Of a DNA stretch of 64,000 nt, positions 16,693-25,491 are shown one piece after another. Below the pieces are notes generated by a model, which was given only the letters and a program-made list of their open reading frames with translations, did no database searches and was not told the origin of the DNA. Every line of letters starts with the position of its first letter. Position 1 is the stretch's first letter. Origin of the DNA: GCA-2705995 sp965661625. GTDB taxonomy: Bacteria; Bacteroidota; Bacteroidia; Flavobacteriales_G; Salibacteraceae. A program made the position numbers and the translations under genes. The stretch is taken from positions 1 to 64,000 of the forward strand of contig CBFIEM010000002.1 of NCBI GenBank assembly GCA_965661625.1, read 5' to 3'.

Positions 16693-17316
16693 ATGCTAGG
16701 ACTGATAGGAAAAAAAGTCGGCATGACCAGCGTGTTTAACGAGGAGGGGAAGAACATTCCCTGTACCGTAGTTGAAGCTGGACCATGCGTGGTGACCCAG
16801 ATCAAATCCATCGAGAGTGATGGGTATGAGGCTGTACAGCTAGGTTTCGGATCTCGAAGAGAAAAGAATACTTCAGCTGCGCTACAAGGGCACTTCAAAA
16901 AAGCAGGAGCTGCACCGGTTGAGAAATTGGTAGAGTTTCGTGGATTTGAAGGCGAAGTAGCTTTGGGCGACACCGTTAAAGTAGATATCCTAGAAGAAGG
17001 CACATTCGTAGATGTTGTAGGGACATCTAAAGGAAAGGGTTTTCAAGGGGTGGTGAAACGTCATGGTTTTGCTGGAGTGGGTCAACGAACGCACGGTCAG
17101 CATAACAGAGAACGTGCACCAGGTTCTATTGGAGCGTCGTCATATCCGTCGCGTGTATTCAAAGGAATGCGCATGGCAGGTAGAATGGGTGGCAATCAAG
17201 TGAAGTCACAGAATTTAGAAATCATCAAAGTGATTCCAGAGAAGAACGTTGTCCTTGTAAAAGGTTCTGTTCCGGGTGCGAATGGTTCACATTTAATCAT
17301 TGAGAAATGGAACTAA
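16693..17316 (+). CDS. rplC: 50S ribosomal protein L3
   Basis: A 207-residue L3, early 23S rRNA binder with a loop reaching the peptidyl transferase centre. MLGLIGKKVGMTSVF at the start, GTSKGKGFQGVVKRHGF in the middle and the extended loop RMAGRMGGNQVKSQN are all present. Its last 10 bases overlap rplD (the ATG of L4 lies in the final EKWN codons), so the two are probably translationally coupled. Confidence 0.98.
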   Translation: MLGLIGKKVGMTSVFNEEGKNIPCTVVEAGPCVVTQIKSIESDGYEAVQLGFGSRREKNTSAALQGHFKKAGAAPVEKLVEFRGFEGEVALGDTVKVDILEEGTFVDVVGTSKGKGFQGVVKRHGFAGVGQRTHGQHNRERAPGSIGASSYPSRVFKGMRMAGRMGGNQVKSQNLEIIKVIPEKNVVLVKGSVPGANGSHLIIEKWN

Positions 17317-17936
17317 CAGTTTATTCATCAAACGGAAAAAGCGCAGGTTCTAAGCAGAAGCTGAACGCAGAAATCTTTGGTGTAGAACCTAATGATCACG
17401 CGATTTACCTAGATGTAAAGCAATATCTAGCGAATCAGCGTCAAGGTACGCACAAGAGTAAAGAGCGTGCTGAGATCACAGGAAGTACACGCAAGATTAA
17501 AAAACAAAAAGGTACTGGAACAGCGCGTGCTGGTAGTATCAAGTCTCCCGTGTTTGTTGGTGGAGGTCGTGCATTCGGTCCTCGTCCACGTAATTACGGT
17601 TTTAAGCTTAACAAAAAAGTGAAGCAATTGGCTCGTAAATCAGCTTTGTCATACAAGGTTAAAGAAGAGGCAATCACCATTTTAGATAAGCTTGAAATGG
17701 AGGCCCCAAAGACCAAGGAATTTCACGGCATGTTGGGTAATTTGAAAGCAGCAGACAAAAAGACGCTAGTGGTTGTAGATCAAGCAAATAAAAGCGTATA
17801 TTTGTCGGCCCGAAATTTAAGAGGTGTGGACGTTGTAAATGTTTCAGATTTAACAACTTATAGTATTGTTAACGCGAAGCATGTGATTATGACTAAAGCA
17901 GCTGTTGATAAAGTAGAAACAGTATTAAGCAAATAG
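17307..17936 (+). CDS. rplD: 50S ribosomal protein L4
   Basis: A 209-residue L4, whose long loop lines the peptide exit tunnel. The loop region RKIKKQKGTGTARAGSIKSP and GGGRAFGPRPRNY match the family. Because of the 10-bp overlap with rplC, start choice is fixed to the ATG at 17307. In enterobacteria L4 autoregulates the S10 operon through a leader upstream of rpsJ; there is no room for such a leader here. Confidence 0.97.
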   Translation: MELTVYSSNGKSAGSKQKLNAEIFGVEPNDHAIYLDVKQYLANQRQGTHKSKERAEITGSTRKIKKQKGTGTARAGSIKSPVFVGGGRAFGPRPRNYGFKLNKKVKQLARKSALSYKVKEEAITILDKLEMEAPKTKEFHGMLGNLKAADKKTLVVVDQANKSVYLSARNLRGVDVVNVSDLTTYSIVNAKHVIMTKAAVDKVETVLSK

Positions 17937-17938
17937 AA

Positions 17939-18229
17939 ATGAGCATTTTAATTAAACCGGTTATAACGGAAAAGATGACAAAAGACGGGGAGCGATTTAA
18001 TCGTTACGCGTTCAAAGTCGACGCTCATGCCAATAAAATACAGATTAAGGAAGCTGTAGAAGCGACTTATGATGTAACGGTGGAGTCTGTGAACACCATG
18101 GTATATGGACCAAAACGTAAGGTCAAGTATACCAAAACAGGAGTAGTTGAAGGTAAAACGAATCGTTACAAAAAAGCTGTTGTAACAGTTGCTGAAGGAG
18201 ACTTAATTGACTTCTACAGCAATATTTAA
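17939..18229 (+). CDS. rplW: 50S ribosomal protein L23
   Basis: A 96-residue L23 at the tunnel exit, docking site for trigger factor and SRP. IKPVITEKMTKDGERFNRYAF is the typical N-terminus, followed by VEATYDVTVESVNTM and the positively charged loop GPKRKVKYTKTG. 2 bp after rplD, 11 bp before rplB. Confidence 0.97.
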   Translation: MSILIKPVITEKMTKDGERFNRYAFKVDAHANKIQIKEAVEATYDVTVESVNTMVYGPKRKVKYTKTGVVEGKTNRYKKAVVTVAEGDLIDFYSNI

Positions 18230-18240
18230 GAAAGCATACC

Positions 18241-19065
18241 ATGGCAGTAAGAAAATTTAAGCCAGTTACTCCAGGGCAGCGTTATCGAATTTTAAGTGCA
18301 TTTGACACAGTAACTTCGGACAGTCCTGAGAAGAGCTTGCTAGCGCCGATTAAGAAATCAGGCGGTAGAAATAATAACGGGAAAATGACCATGCGCTATC
18401 GCGGTGGTGGTCACAAACGTCGTTATCGTATCATCGATTTCAAACGCGACAAAGAAGGTGTAAAAGCTGAAGTAATGTCTGTAGAATACGATCCAAATCG
18501 CTCTGCAAGAATTGCGTTGTTGAAATACGAGGATGGCGAGAAACGATATATCGTTGCACCTGCAGGTCTTGCAGTAGGCGCTACATTGGTTTCAGGAAAG
18601 GGAGCTGCTCCAGAGGTTGGCAATTGCTTATACCTAGGCGATATGCCTCTCGGTACCATTATTCACAACATTGAATTGCGTCCGAAACAAGGTGGTAAAA
18701 TGGCACGTAGTGCTGGTTCCTATGCACAATTAGTTGCAAAGGATGGTAAATACGTTGTTATCAAATTGCCTTCTGGTGAAACACGCATGGTGTTGCAAAC
18801 GTGCAAAGCGACTGTAGGTAGTGTGGGAAATGCAGACCACAGTTTAACACGTTCAGGAAAGGCAGGTCGTTCACGTTGGTTAGGACGTCGTCCTCGCACA
18901 CGTGGTGTAGCTATGAACCCGGTGGATCACCCAATGGGTGGTGGTGAAGGACGTCAGTCTGGAGGTCACCCAAGATCACGTAACGGTGTTCCTGCTAAGG
19001 GTTACAAGACACGTGCGCCCAAGAAGGCATCAAGCAAATACATCATTGAACGCAGGAAGAAATAA
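18241..19065 (+). CDS. rplB: 50S ribosomal protein L2
   Basis: A 274-residue L2, one of the most conserved proteins at the peptidyl transferase centre and subunit interface. GGRNNNGKMTMRYRGGGHK and the C-terminal GVAMNPVDHPMGGGEGR loop with the key histidine (NPVDHP) are intact. Full length. Confidence 0.98.
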   Translation: MAVRKFKPVTPGQRYRILSAFDTVTSDSPEKSLLAPIKKSGGRNNNGKMTMRYRGGGHKRRYRIIDFKRDKEGVKAEVMSVEYDPNRSARIALLKYEDGEKRYIVAPAGLAVGATLVSGKGAAPEVGNCLYLGDMPLGTIIHNIELRPKQGGKMARSAGSYAQLVAKDGKYVVIKLPSGETRMVLQTCKATVGSVGNADHSLTRSGKAGRSRWLGRRPRTRGVAMNPVDHPMGGGEGRQSGGHPRSRNGVPAKGYKTRAPKKASSKYIIERRKK

Positions 19066-19072
19066 TTGAGGC

Positions 19073-19354
19073 ATGGCTAGATCATTAAAGAAACCTCCAT
19101 TTGTACATTATAAATTGTACCAGCGAGTAGAAGACGCTCAGTCTTCTGGTAAGAAAAGTGTGATTAAGACTTGGTCAAGAGCGTCTATGATTACACCAGA
19201 TTTTGTAGGATTGACGATTGCAGTCCACAATGGAAATAAGTTTATTCCAGTATATGTAACTGAGAATATGGTAGGTCATAAATTGGGAGAATTCGCTCCA
19301 ACTAGAACGTACCGTGGTCATGCTGGAAACAAGAAAGACAAAGGAAAACGATAA
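19073..19354 (+). CDS. rpsS: 30S ribosomal protein S19
   Basis: A 93-residue S19 of the 30S head, partner of S13. MARSLKKPPFVHYKL at the start, VIKTWSRASMITPDFVG and the C-terminal GEFAPTRTYRGH match the family. 7 bp after rplB. Confidence 0.97.
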   Translation: MARSLKKPPFVHYKLYQRVEDAQSSGKKSVIKTWSRASMITPDFVGLTIAVHNGNKFIPVYVTENMVGHKLGEFAPTRTYRGHAGNKKDKGKR

Positions 19355-19365
19355 TCGAAGCAGCT

Positions 19366-19773
19366 ATGGGGTCTAGAAAACAGAATAGCGCAAATAAGCG
19401 CAAAGAGGCTAAGAAGTCGGTGTACTTCGCTAAGCTCAATAATTGCCCAACATCACCGCGCAAAATGCGTTTGATGGCTGATCTGATACGCGGCTTAGAA
19501 GTGACTAAAGCATCGGCAGTACTTCAGTTTAGTAAAAAGGAAGCTTCAATTCGTATGGAGAAGTTGTTGAGGTCAGCGATTGCCAATTACGAGCAGAAAT
19601 CAGGTCAGAATGCTGATGAAGCAGGACTTTTTGTAAAAGAAGTTACTGTTGACAGTGCTCGCATGTTGAAACGTGTACAACCAGCACCTCAAGGAAGGGC
19701 TCACCGCATTCGTAAACGTTCAAATCACGTAACTCTCGTAGTTGATACAGCAAACCAGGAGGAAAACAAATAG
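19366..19773 (+). CDS. rplV: 50S ribosomal protein L22
   Basis: A 135-residue L22 with the beta-hairpin that reaches into the exit tunnel. A basic N-terminal extension of ~20 residues (GSRKQNSANKRKEAKKS) precedes the conserved LNNCPTSPRKMRLMADLIRG. The hairpin segment RVQPAPQGRAHRIRKRSNHV is complete and the family signature ends in VV. 3 bp before rpsC. Confidence 0.97.
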   Translation: MGSRKQNSANKRKEAKKSVYFAKLNNCPTSPRKMRLMADLIRGLEVTKASAVLQFSKKEASIRMEKLLRSAIANYEQKSGQNADEAGLFVKEVTVDSARMLKRVQPAPQGRAHRIRKRSNHVTLVVDTANQEENK

Positions 19774-19776
19774 AAG

Positions 19777-20487
19777 ATGGGACAAAAGACAAATCCAATA
19801 GGTAATCGTTTGGGCTTCATCAGAGGCTGGGATTCAAACTGGTTCGGTGGTAGTAACTACGGAGACAAGATTGCTGAAGATCACAAGATTAGAAGATACC
19901 TTTATGCTCGTCTTGAAAAGGCTAGTATCTCGCGGATCATTATTGAACGTACATTGAAATTGGTTACTGTTACCATTAACACGGCTCGTCCCGGAATTAT
20001 TATTGGTAAAGGTGGTCAAGAAGTAGATAAGCTTAAAGAAGAGTTAAAGAAGCTCACGAAAAAAGAGGTTCAGATTAACATTTTCGAAATCAAACGCCCA
20101 GAGTTAGATGCGAAATTAGTAGCAGATAGCATTGCTCGTCAAATTGAAGGACGTATTTCGTTCCGTCGTGCAACGAAAATGGCTATAGCTTCTACAATGC
20201 GCATGGGAGCTGAAGGAATAAAGGTTCAAATAGCCGGACGATTGAATGGTGCTGAAATGGCACGTACAGAGTCTTACAAAGATGGACGTACACCGCTTCA
20301 CACATTCCGTGCAGATATTGATTATCACCTTTCTGAGGCACATACGACCTATGGACGTATTGGTGTTAAAGTTTGGATCTGTAGGGGAGAGGTTTACGGT
20401 AAACGTGATCTTTCACCAAATGTTGGGAAATCTCAGCAACGTGGAGGAAAACAAGGTGGCGGAAAATTCCGTGGAAAAAGAAAGTAA
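19777..20487 (+). CDS. rpsC: 30S ribosomal protein S3
   Basis: A 236-residue S3 at the mRNA entry site. The KH domain has ARPGIIIGKGGQEVDKL with the GxxG loop, and the C-terminal domain has GAEGIKVQIAGRLNGAEMAR. The tail is Gly/Lys/Arg-rich (QQRGGKQGGGKFRGKRK). It starts 3 bp after rplV, whose last codons contain an AGGAGG that is too far (about 16 nt) to be a normal ribosome-binding site. Confidence 0.97.
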   Translation: MGQKTNPIGNRLGFIRGWDSNWFGGSNYGDKIAEDHKIRRYLYARLEKASISRIIIERTLKLVTVTINTARPGIIIGKGGQEVDKLKEELKKLTKKEVQINIFEIKRPELDAKLVADSIARQIEGRISFRRATKMAIASTMRMGAEGIKVQIAGRLNGAEMARTESYKDGRTPLHTFRADIDYHLSEAHTTYGRIGVKVWICRGEVYGKRDLSPNVGKSQQRGGKQGGGKFRGKRK

Positions 20488-20511
20488 GAATAAAGGTTTA
20501 AACGAATAAAG

Positions 20512-20934
20512 ATGTTACAACCTAAACGAGTAAGACGTAGGAAAGTATTTAAAGGCCGCATCAAAGGTAATGCTGGTCGCGGAAGCGAAATTTCTTTTGG
20601 TTCTTTTGGAATCAAAACGATGGAAGCTGGTCGCATCACTTCACGTCAGATAGAAGCTTCACGTATTGCTATGACGCGTTACATGAAGCGTGAAGGACAG
20701 GTATGGATTCGTATCTTCCCAGATACTCCAATCACCAGCAAACCAGCTGAGGTAAGGATGGGTAAAGGTAAAGGTGCATTGGATCATTGGGTAGCCAAGG
20801 TCAAGCCTGGTCGAATCATGTTTGAAATCGACGGAGTAAATAATGAAATCGCTCAAGAAGCATTGCGTTTGGCAGCTCAAAAGCTACCAGTTAAATGTAA
20901 GATTGTTGTGCGGAGAGATTATCAGGAGAAATAA
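20512..20934 (+). CDS. rplP: 50S ribosomal protein L16
   Basis: A 140-residue L16 near the A-site tRNA elbow. MLQPKRVRRRKVFKGRIKG, GSFGIKTMEAGRITSRQIEASR and the conserved loop VRMGKGKGALDHWVA are present. 24 bp after rpsC and 11 bp before rpmC. Confidence 0.97.
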   Translation: MLQPKRVRRRKVFKGRIKGNAGRGSEISFGSFGIKTMEAGRITSRQIEASRIAMTRYMKREGQVWIRIFPDTPITSKPAEVRMGKGKGALDHWVAKVKPGRIMFEIDGVNNEIAQEALRLAAQKLPVKCKIVVRRDYQEK

Positions 20935-20945
20935 AAGAAACGAAG

Positions 20946-21146
20946 ATGAAACAATCTGAAGTAACACAATTAACTACAGATGAACTCCTAGAGCGCATCG
21001 AGAATGAGCGCGAAGCGCTAGAGAAACTACAGATGTCTCACACTGTTTCTCAATTGGAAAATCCAATGGTATTGCGTCAGAAACGTCGCGATATAGCTAG
21101 ACTAAGTACCGAGTTGAGAAACCGAGAATTGAACGTAAATAAATAA
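20946..21146 (+). CDS. rpmC: 50S ribosomal protein L29
   Basis: A 66-residue two-helix L29 next to L23 at the tunnel exit. MKQSEVTQLTTDELLERIENE is the N-terminal helix, and RQKRRDIARLSTELRNREL the second helix with the family signature. Normal length and place between rplP and rpsQ. Confidence 0.96.
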   Translation: MKQSEVTQLTTDELLERIENEREALEKLQMSHTVSQLENPMVLRQKRRDIARLSTELRNRELNVNK

Positions 21147-21152
21147 AAGGTG

Positions 21153-21407
21153 ATGCAAAGAAACCTTAGAAAAGAAAGAGTCGGCGTGGTAACTAGTGAC
21201 AAAATGGACAAGTCCATAGTTGTTGCAGTAGAACGGAAGGTAAAGCACCCGAAGTATGGAAAGTTCTTAAAGAACACCACTAAGTTTATCGCACACGATG
21301 AGAAACAAGAGTGCGGTATAGGTGATACCGTGCGTATTATGGAAACCCGCCCCCTCAGCAAATCGAAGAATTGGAGATTGGTTGAGGTATTAGAAAAGGC
21401 GAAGTAA
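21153..21407 (+). CDS. rpsQ: 30S ribosomal protein S17
   Basis: An 84-residue S17, an OB-fold primary binder of 16S rRNA. RNLRKERVGVVTSDKMDKS and the C-terminal GDTVRIMETRPLSKSKNWRLVE are typical. ATG at 21153 is chosen over the GTG one codon upstream. 6 bp after rpmC. Confidence 0.96.
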   Translation: MQRNLRKERVGVVTSDKMDKSIVVAVERKVKHPKYGKFLKNTTKFIAHDEKQECGIGDTVRIMETRPLSKSKNWRLVEVLEKAK

Positions 21408-21432
21408 TTGAAATACAATTTGACATTCAGCC

Positions 21433-21801
21433 ATGATTCAGCAAGAAAGTAGATTATCAGTAGCAGACAACAGCGGGGCAAAGGAAGTACTTTGTATTCG
21501 TGTGTTGGGAGGAACTAAACGGCGTTACGCGAGTATCGGTGATAAAATTGTTGTTACCGTTAAAGATGCGGTACCGAACGGAAACGTGAAGAAAGGTCAG
21601 GTTTCTCCGGCTGTTGTGGTTCGTACGAAAAAAGAAGTGCGTCGCCAAGATGGATCGTACATACGTTTCGACGACAATGCGGTTGTGTTGTTAAACGGAA
21701 CGGGCGAAATGAGGGGTACACGTATCTTCGGTCCAGTTGCACGTGAGCTTCGCGAAAAGCAATTCATGAAAATTGTATCACTGGCACCAGAGGTACTGTA
21801 A
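21433..21801 (+). CDS. rplN: 50S ribosomal protein L14
   Basis: A 122-residue L14, at the interface with S6 RNA helices and L19. MIQQESRLSVADNSGAKE, the VVRTKKEVRRQDGSYIRFDDNA signature region and the C-terminal PVARELREKQFMKIVSLAPEVL are all normal. It opens the classical spc set. Confidence 0.97.
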   Translation: MIQQESRLSVADNSGAKEVLCIRVLGGTKRRYASIGDKIVVTVKDAVPNGNVKKGQVSPAVVVRTKKEVRRQDGSYIRFDDNAVVLLNGTGEMRGTRIFGPVARELREKQFMKIVSLAPEVL

Positions 21802-21814
21802 AAGAGTTAAAGTG

Positions 21815-22132
21815 ATGAGCAAAAAGTTTCACATCAAAGTAGGGGATAATGTACGTGTGCTAGCTGGTAATGAAAAAGGCCGGGAAGGACAAGTAAAAGA
21901 AATCCTTGGAATTAAGAATCGAGCAATCGTTGAAGGGTTGAACATTGTAAAAGTTCACCGTAAGCCTTCAGCTGAAAACCCACAAGGTGGGATTGAAGAG
22001 AAGGAAGCTGGTATTCACATCTCAAATTTGAGTATTGTAGACAGCAAGGGCAATGCAACGCGCATTGGTCGTAAACTCGACAAAGAAGGCAAGAAAGTAA
22101 GGTATTCAAAGAAAACTCAGGAGGAATTATAA
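21815..22132 (+). CDS. rplX: 50S ribosomal protein L24
   Basis: A 105-residue L24, an early assembly initiator of the 50S. The ATG at 21815 starts MSKKFHIKVGDNVRV, the normal KOW-containing N-terminus (GNEKGREGQVKEI); in-frame codons further upstream fall inside rplN. It ends 1 bp before rplE, and its last codons contain AGGAGG about 10 nt before that ATG. Confidence 0.96.
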   Translation: MSKKFHIKVGDNVRVLAGNEKGREGQVKEILGIKNRAIVEGLNIVKVHRKPSAENPQGGIEEKEAGIHISNLSIVDSKGNATRIGRKLDKEGKKVRYSKKTQEEL

Positions 22133-22133
22133 G

Positions 22134-22682
22134 ATGACTTACATTCCTAGATTAAAACAAGCATACCTGGAGGAAATTAGTCCAGCACTTAAAGAGAAGT
22201 TTCAATATACTTCTGTAATGCAAGTGCCAAGGTTGCAAAAAATTGTATTGAGTCAAGGGCTTGGTAAAGCTACTGCTGATAAAAAGCTAGTTGACAATGC
22301 AGTTAAGGAAATGACTGATATTACAGGGCAACGCGCTGTTCCTACATATTCTAAAAAGGATGTGTCGAACTTCAAACTTCGTAAAGGAGTAGCGATTGGT
22401 GCGAAAGTAACATTGCGCGGAGATAACATGTATGAGTTCTTGGATCGCCTAACAGCGGTAGCTCTTCCTCGTACACGTGATTTTCGAGGAATAAAGAATA
22501 AGTTCGACGGACGTGGAAACTATACGCTTGGTATAGATGAGCAAATTATTTTCCCTGAGATCGACATTGATAAGGTTCCAAATATTACAGGTATGGACAT
22601 CATATTTGTAACATCTGCTAATACAGATGAAGAGGGATATTCATTATTAGAAGCATTCGGTTTACCGTTTAAAAAGAAATAA
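22134..22682 (+). CDS. rplE: 50S ribosomal protein L5
   Basis: A 182-residue L5, which binds 5S rRNA and contacts P-site tRNA. YTSVMQVPRLQKIVLSQGLG, the GxxVTLRG motif (GAKVTLRGDNMYEFLDRL) and DFRGIKNKFDGRGNYTLGI are conserved. 1 bp from both neighbours. Confidence 0.97.
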   Translation: MTYIPRLKQAYLEEISPALKEKFQYTSVMQVPRLQKIVLSQGLGKATADKKLVDNAVKEMTDITGQRAVPTYSKKDVSNFKLRKGVAIGAKVTLRGDNMYEFLDRLTAVALPRTRDFRGIKNKFDGRGNYTLGIDEQIIFPEIDIDKVPNITGMDIIFVTSANTDEEGYSLLEAFGLPFKKK

Positions 22683-22683
22683 C

Positions 22684-22953
22684 ATGGCCAAAGAATCAAT
22701 GAAAGCCAGAGAGCGTAAAAGAGAGGCGCTCGTAGAAAAATTCGCTGATAAGCGAGCTAGGTTAAAGGCTGATGAGGATTGGGAGGCATTGCAGAAATTG
22801 CCGAAAAATTCATCTTACATCCGTAAGCATAACCGTTGCAAATTAACGGGACGCCCAAGAGGATATATGCGTCAGTTTGGCCTGTCACGTGTAACGTTCC
22901 GTGAAATGGCATTGAAAGGTTTAATCCCAGGTGTAAAGAAAGCCAGCTGGTAA
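22684..22953 (+). CDS. rpsN: 30S ribosomal protein S14, zinc-free long type
   Basis: An 89-residue S14 of the long C-minus type: the region that holds CxxC zinc ligands in the short type has only one Cys (NRCKLTGRPRGYMRQFG). The C-terminus GLSRVTFREMALKGLIPGV KKASW is normal. The protein completes the 30S head. No second, zinc-type copy is in the window. Confidence 0.96.
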   Translation: MAKESMKARERKREALVEKFADKRARLKADEDWEALQKLPKNSSYIRKHNRCKLTGRPRGYMRQFGLSRVTFREMALKGLIPGVKKASW

Positions 22954-22974
22954 ATAATATTAAAAGCAGAAGAA

Positions 22975-23373
22975 ATGGTTACTGATCCTATAGCAGATTA
23001 CCTGACGAGAGTTAGAAACGCCGTGCAAGCACGTCACCGCGTTGTGGAAATCCCAGCTTCAAATACGAAGAAAGAAATCACAAAGATTTTGTTCGACAAA
23101 GGCTACATTACAAACTTCAAGTTTGTAGATGAAGGTCACCAGGGAACAATTAAGATTGCTTTAAAATACAATCCAGAAACACGGATACCAGCTATCAAAA
23201 GCATGGAACGCATATCTAAACCTGGTTTGAGAAAGTACGCGAATTCAAAAGATCTTCCACGCGTATTAAATGGACTTGGCATTGCAATACTTTCTACTTC
23301 GAAAGGCGTGATGACTGAGAAGGAAGCGAAATTGATGAATGTTGGTGGAGAAGTACTCTGCTACGTATACTAA
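22975..23373 (+). CDS. rpsH: 30S ribosomal protein S8
   Basis: A 132-residue S8, a key platform binder of 16S rRNA helix 21. DPIADYLTRVRNAVQARH and the C-terminal signature STSKGVMTEKEAKLMNVGGE are present. In E. coli S8 represses the spc operon at rplE; I see no obvious matching hairpin here, but I cannot fold the RNA. Confidence 0.97.
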   Translation: MVTDPIADYLTRVRNAVQARHRVVEIPASNTKKEITKILFDKGYITNFKFVDEGHQGTIKIALKYNPETRIPAIKSMERISKPGLRKYANSKDLPRVLNGLGIAILSTSKGVMTEKEAKLMNVGGEVLCYVY

Positions 23374-23388
23374 AAAAGAATATCGGAA

Positions 23389-23943
23389 ATGTCTAGAATT
23401 GGAAAATTACCGGTAGCGATTCCCAGTGGAGTATCAATCAGTGTCTCTGATGACAATATTGTTACTGTAAAGGGGGCCAAGGGAGAGTTAACACAAGCTG
23501 TTGATTCAGCCATTTCAATGGTTGTTGATGGCGATACCGTGACCCTAGCACGCGCAACGGAACAAAAAGATCATAAAGCGAAGCACGGTTTATATCGCTC
23601 CCTTATAGCGGGAATGGTGAAAGGTGTTTCTGAAGGTTACAAAATTGAAATGGAACTCGTTGGAGTAGGTTACCGTGCCTCAACTTCTGGGCAGAAACTA
23701 GAGCTATCATTAGGGTTTTCTCACAATGTGGTTTTTCAGTTAGCCCCTGAGGTAAAAGTAACTGCAGTTTCTGAGCGTGGAAAGAATCCGCTTGTAACTC
23801 TCGAGTCACACGATAAGCAATTAATTGGACAAGTAGCTGCCAAAATTCGCTCACTTAGAAAGCCTGAGCCTTACAAAGGAAAAGGTATCAAATTCGTAGG
23901 TGAGCAAATCAGAAGAAAAGCAGGTAAAGCAGCAGGTAAATAA
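23389..23943 (+). CDS. rplF: 50S ribosomal protein L6
   Basis: A 184-residue L6 at the base of the L7/L12 stalk. SRIGKLPVAIPSGV at the start and PEPYKGKGIKFVGEQIRRKAGK at the end are the family landmarks; the two duplicated domains are complete. Confidence 0.97.
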   Translation: MSRIGKLPVAIPSGVSISVSDDNIVTVKGAKGELTQAVDSAISMVVDGDTVTLARATEQKDHKAKHGLYRSLIAGMVKGVSEGYKIEMELVGVGYRASTSGQKLELSLGFSHNVVFQLAPEVKVTAVSERGKNPLVTLESHDKQLIGQVAAKIRSLRKPEPYKGKGIKFVGEQIRRKAGKAAGK

Positions 23944-23955
23944 TAAGTAGAAGCT

Positions 23956-24309
23956 ATGGCATTCTCAAAGTTAGCAAGAAGACAGAAAATTAAGCGCCGA
24001 GTGCGCAGTCGTATCAGTGGAACGGCAAGTACACCTAGGCTGTCAGTTTACCGCAGTAACAAGGAAATTTACGGTCAAATCATTGACGATGTAAATGGAG
24101 TTACTATTGCTGCAGCATCATCTCTTAAAAACGACAAGGCGTCTAAAACTGCAGGGGTTGAACAAGCTAAGCTTGTTGGAACTGAACTTGCAGAAAAGGC
24201 AAAAGCTGCAGGCGTACAAGGGGTGAAATTTGATCGTAATGGTTACTTATATCATGGACGTGTTAAAGCATTTGCTGATGCTGTTCGTGAAGGAGGAATC
24301 AAATTCTAA
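23956..24309 (+). CDS. rplR: 50S ribosomal protein L18
   Basis: A 117-residue L18, the 5S rRNA binder of the central protuberance. RRQKIKRRVRSRISGTASTP is the basic N-terminus; FDRNGYLYHGRVKAFADAVREGG is the conserved C-terminus. Confidence 0.97.
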   Translation: MAFSKLARRQKIKRRVRSRISGTASTPRLSVYRSNKEIYGQIIDDVNGVTIAAASSLKNDKASKTAGVEQAKLVGTELAEKAKAAGVQGVKFDRNGYLYHGRVKAFADAVREGGIKF

Positions 24310-24316
24310 TTAGACT

Positions 24317-24835
24317 ATGGCAAACGCAAATATTCAAAAAGTAAGATCTAGTGATATCGAGTTGAAAGACAAGCTCGTTAATATTAGACGTGTAACGAAA
24401 GTAACCAAAGGTGGACGTACATTTAGTTTCTCAGCTGTAGTAGTTGTAGGAGATGAGCATGGTGTAGTGGGACATGGATTGGGTAAAGCTAAAGAAGTTA
24501 CAACAGCTATTTCTAAAGGAATTGATGACGCGAAAAAGAACCTGATCAAGGTTCCTATCGTGAAAGGAACAATTCCACATCAGCAAATTGGAAAATATGG
24601 TGGTGCGGTTGTTTTCATTAAGCCAGCTTCTCACGGTACAGGACTTATTGCCGGAGGTGCGATGCGTGCTGTTTTGGAGAGCGTAGGTATAACTGATGTT
24701 CTTGCCAAATCAAAAGGATCATCGAACCCTGCGAACGTTGTAAAGGCGACGATAGACGCGCTAGCTAACTTGCGTGATGCCGCAACTGTAGCACAGCATC
24801 GAGGTGTTTCTTTGTCTAAAGTTTTTAACGGATAA
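24317..24835 (+). CDS. rpsE: 30S ribosomal protein S5
   Basis: A 172-residue S5, needed for decoding accuracy and mRNA unwinding. The double-stranded RNA-binding domain has RRVTKVTKGGRTFSFSA and VVVGDEHGVVGHGLGKAKEV; the C-terminal domain has GSGRGL-type sequence GLIAGGAMRAVLE and ends VSLSKVFNG. Residues of the spectinomycin loop appear unaltered (VTKGGR). Confidence 0.97.
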   Translation: MANANIQKVRSSDIELKDKLVNIRRVTKVTKGGRTFSFSAVVVVGDEHGVVGHGLGKAKEVTTAISKGIDDAKKNLIKVPIVKGTIPHQQIGKYGGAVVFIKPASHGTGLIAGGAMRAVLESVGITDVLAKSKGSSNPANVVKATIDALANLRDAATVAQHRGVSLSKVFNG

Positions 24836-24847
24836 TTGTACTCAGCG

Positions 24848-25030
24848 ATGGCTAAGATTAAAATAACACAACGGAGATCGGTAATTAACCGACCTAAGGA
24901 TCAGAAAGCAACGATGGTAGCTTTAGGGTTGAAAAAAATGAACCAAACAGTTGAGCATGAAGCTACTCCCCAAATTCAGGGAATGGTTAAGAAAATTGCT
25001 CACTTGGTTAATGTTGAAGAAATTAAATAA
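24848..25030 (+). CDS. rpmD: 50S ribosomal protein L30
   Basis: A 60-residue L30. The ATG at 24848 gives MAKIKITQRRSVINRPKDQK, the normal N-terminus; a TTG 12 nt upstream is discarded. The conserved LGLKKMNQTVEHEATPQIQG follows. Common but not universal ribosomal protein, here in its usual place between rpsE and rplO. Confidence 0.95.
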   Translation: MAKIKITQRRSVINRPKDQKATMVALGLKKMNQTVEHEATPQIQGMVKKIAHLVNVEEIK

Positions 25031-25038
25031 GACGGAAG

Positions 25039-25488
25039 ATGGACTTGAGTAATTTAAAGCCTGCAGTTGGATCTGTGAAGACAGCCGCACCTCGAAAAGG
25101 TCGTGGTCAAGGATCTGGAAAAGGTGGCACTTCTACACGTGGGCACAAAGGTGCTAAGTCACGTTCAGGATATTCGAAAAAAATTGGTTTTGAAGGTGGG
25201 CAAATGCCACTTCAACGTCGGGTTCCTAAATTCGGTTTTACAAATATTAATCGTGTAGAGTATCAGGGTGTAAACCTCGATGTGCTACAAGCATTGATTG
25301 AAGCGAAAAAATTAAAAGAGGTGACTCCAGAAGTATTTCGTGAAAATGGTCTTGCTTCAAGAAACGATCGGATTAAGGTTTTAGGTCGTGGAACGTTAGA
25401 CGCTAAAATTGTAGTTACTGCTCACGCGTTTTCTGCTTCAGCCAAAAAAGCTATTGAAGAAAAAGGCGGAGAAGCCAAAATCGCTTAA
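25039..25488 (+). CDS. rplO: 50S ribosomal protein L15
   Basis: A 149-residue L15, a late 50S assembly protein. The Gly-rich N-terminus RKGRGQGSGKGGTSTRGHKG and the motif GFEGGQMPLQRRVPKFGF are typical, and the signature near the C-terminus is complete. 3 bp before secY. Confidence 0.97.
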   Translation: MDLSNLKPAVGSVKTAAPRKGRGQGSGKGGTSTRGHKGAKSRSGYSKKIGFEGGQMPLQRRVPKFGFTNINRVEYQGVNLDVLQALIEAKKLKEVTPEVFRENGLASRNDRIKVLGRGTLDAKIVVTAHAFSASAKKAIEEKGGEAKIA

Positions 25489-25491
25489 TTG

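Noticed and set aside
22119..22126. AGGAGG before rplE as a Shine-Dalgarno site
   Set aside because: It is part of the last codons of rplX. Similar GGAGG at the rplV end is too far from rpsC, and other genes lack it, so it is not a general signal here.
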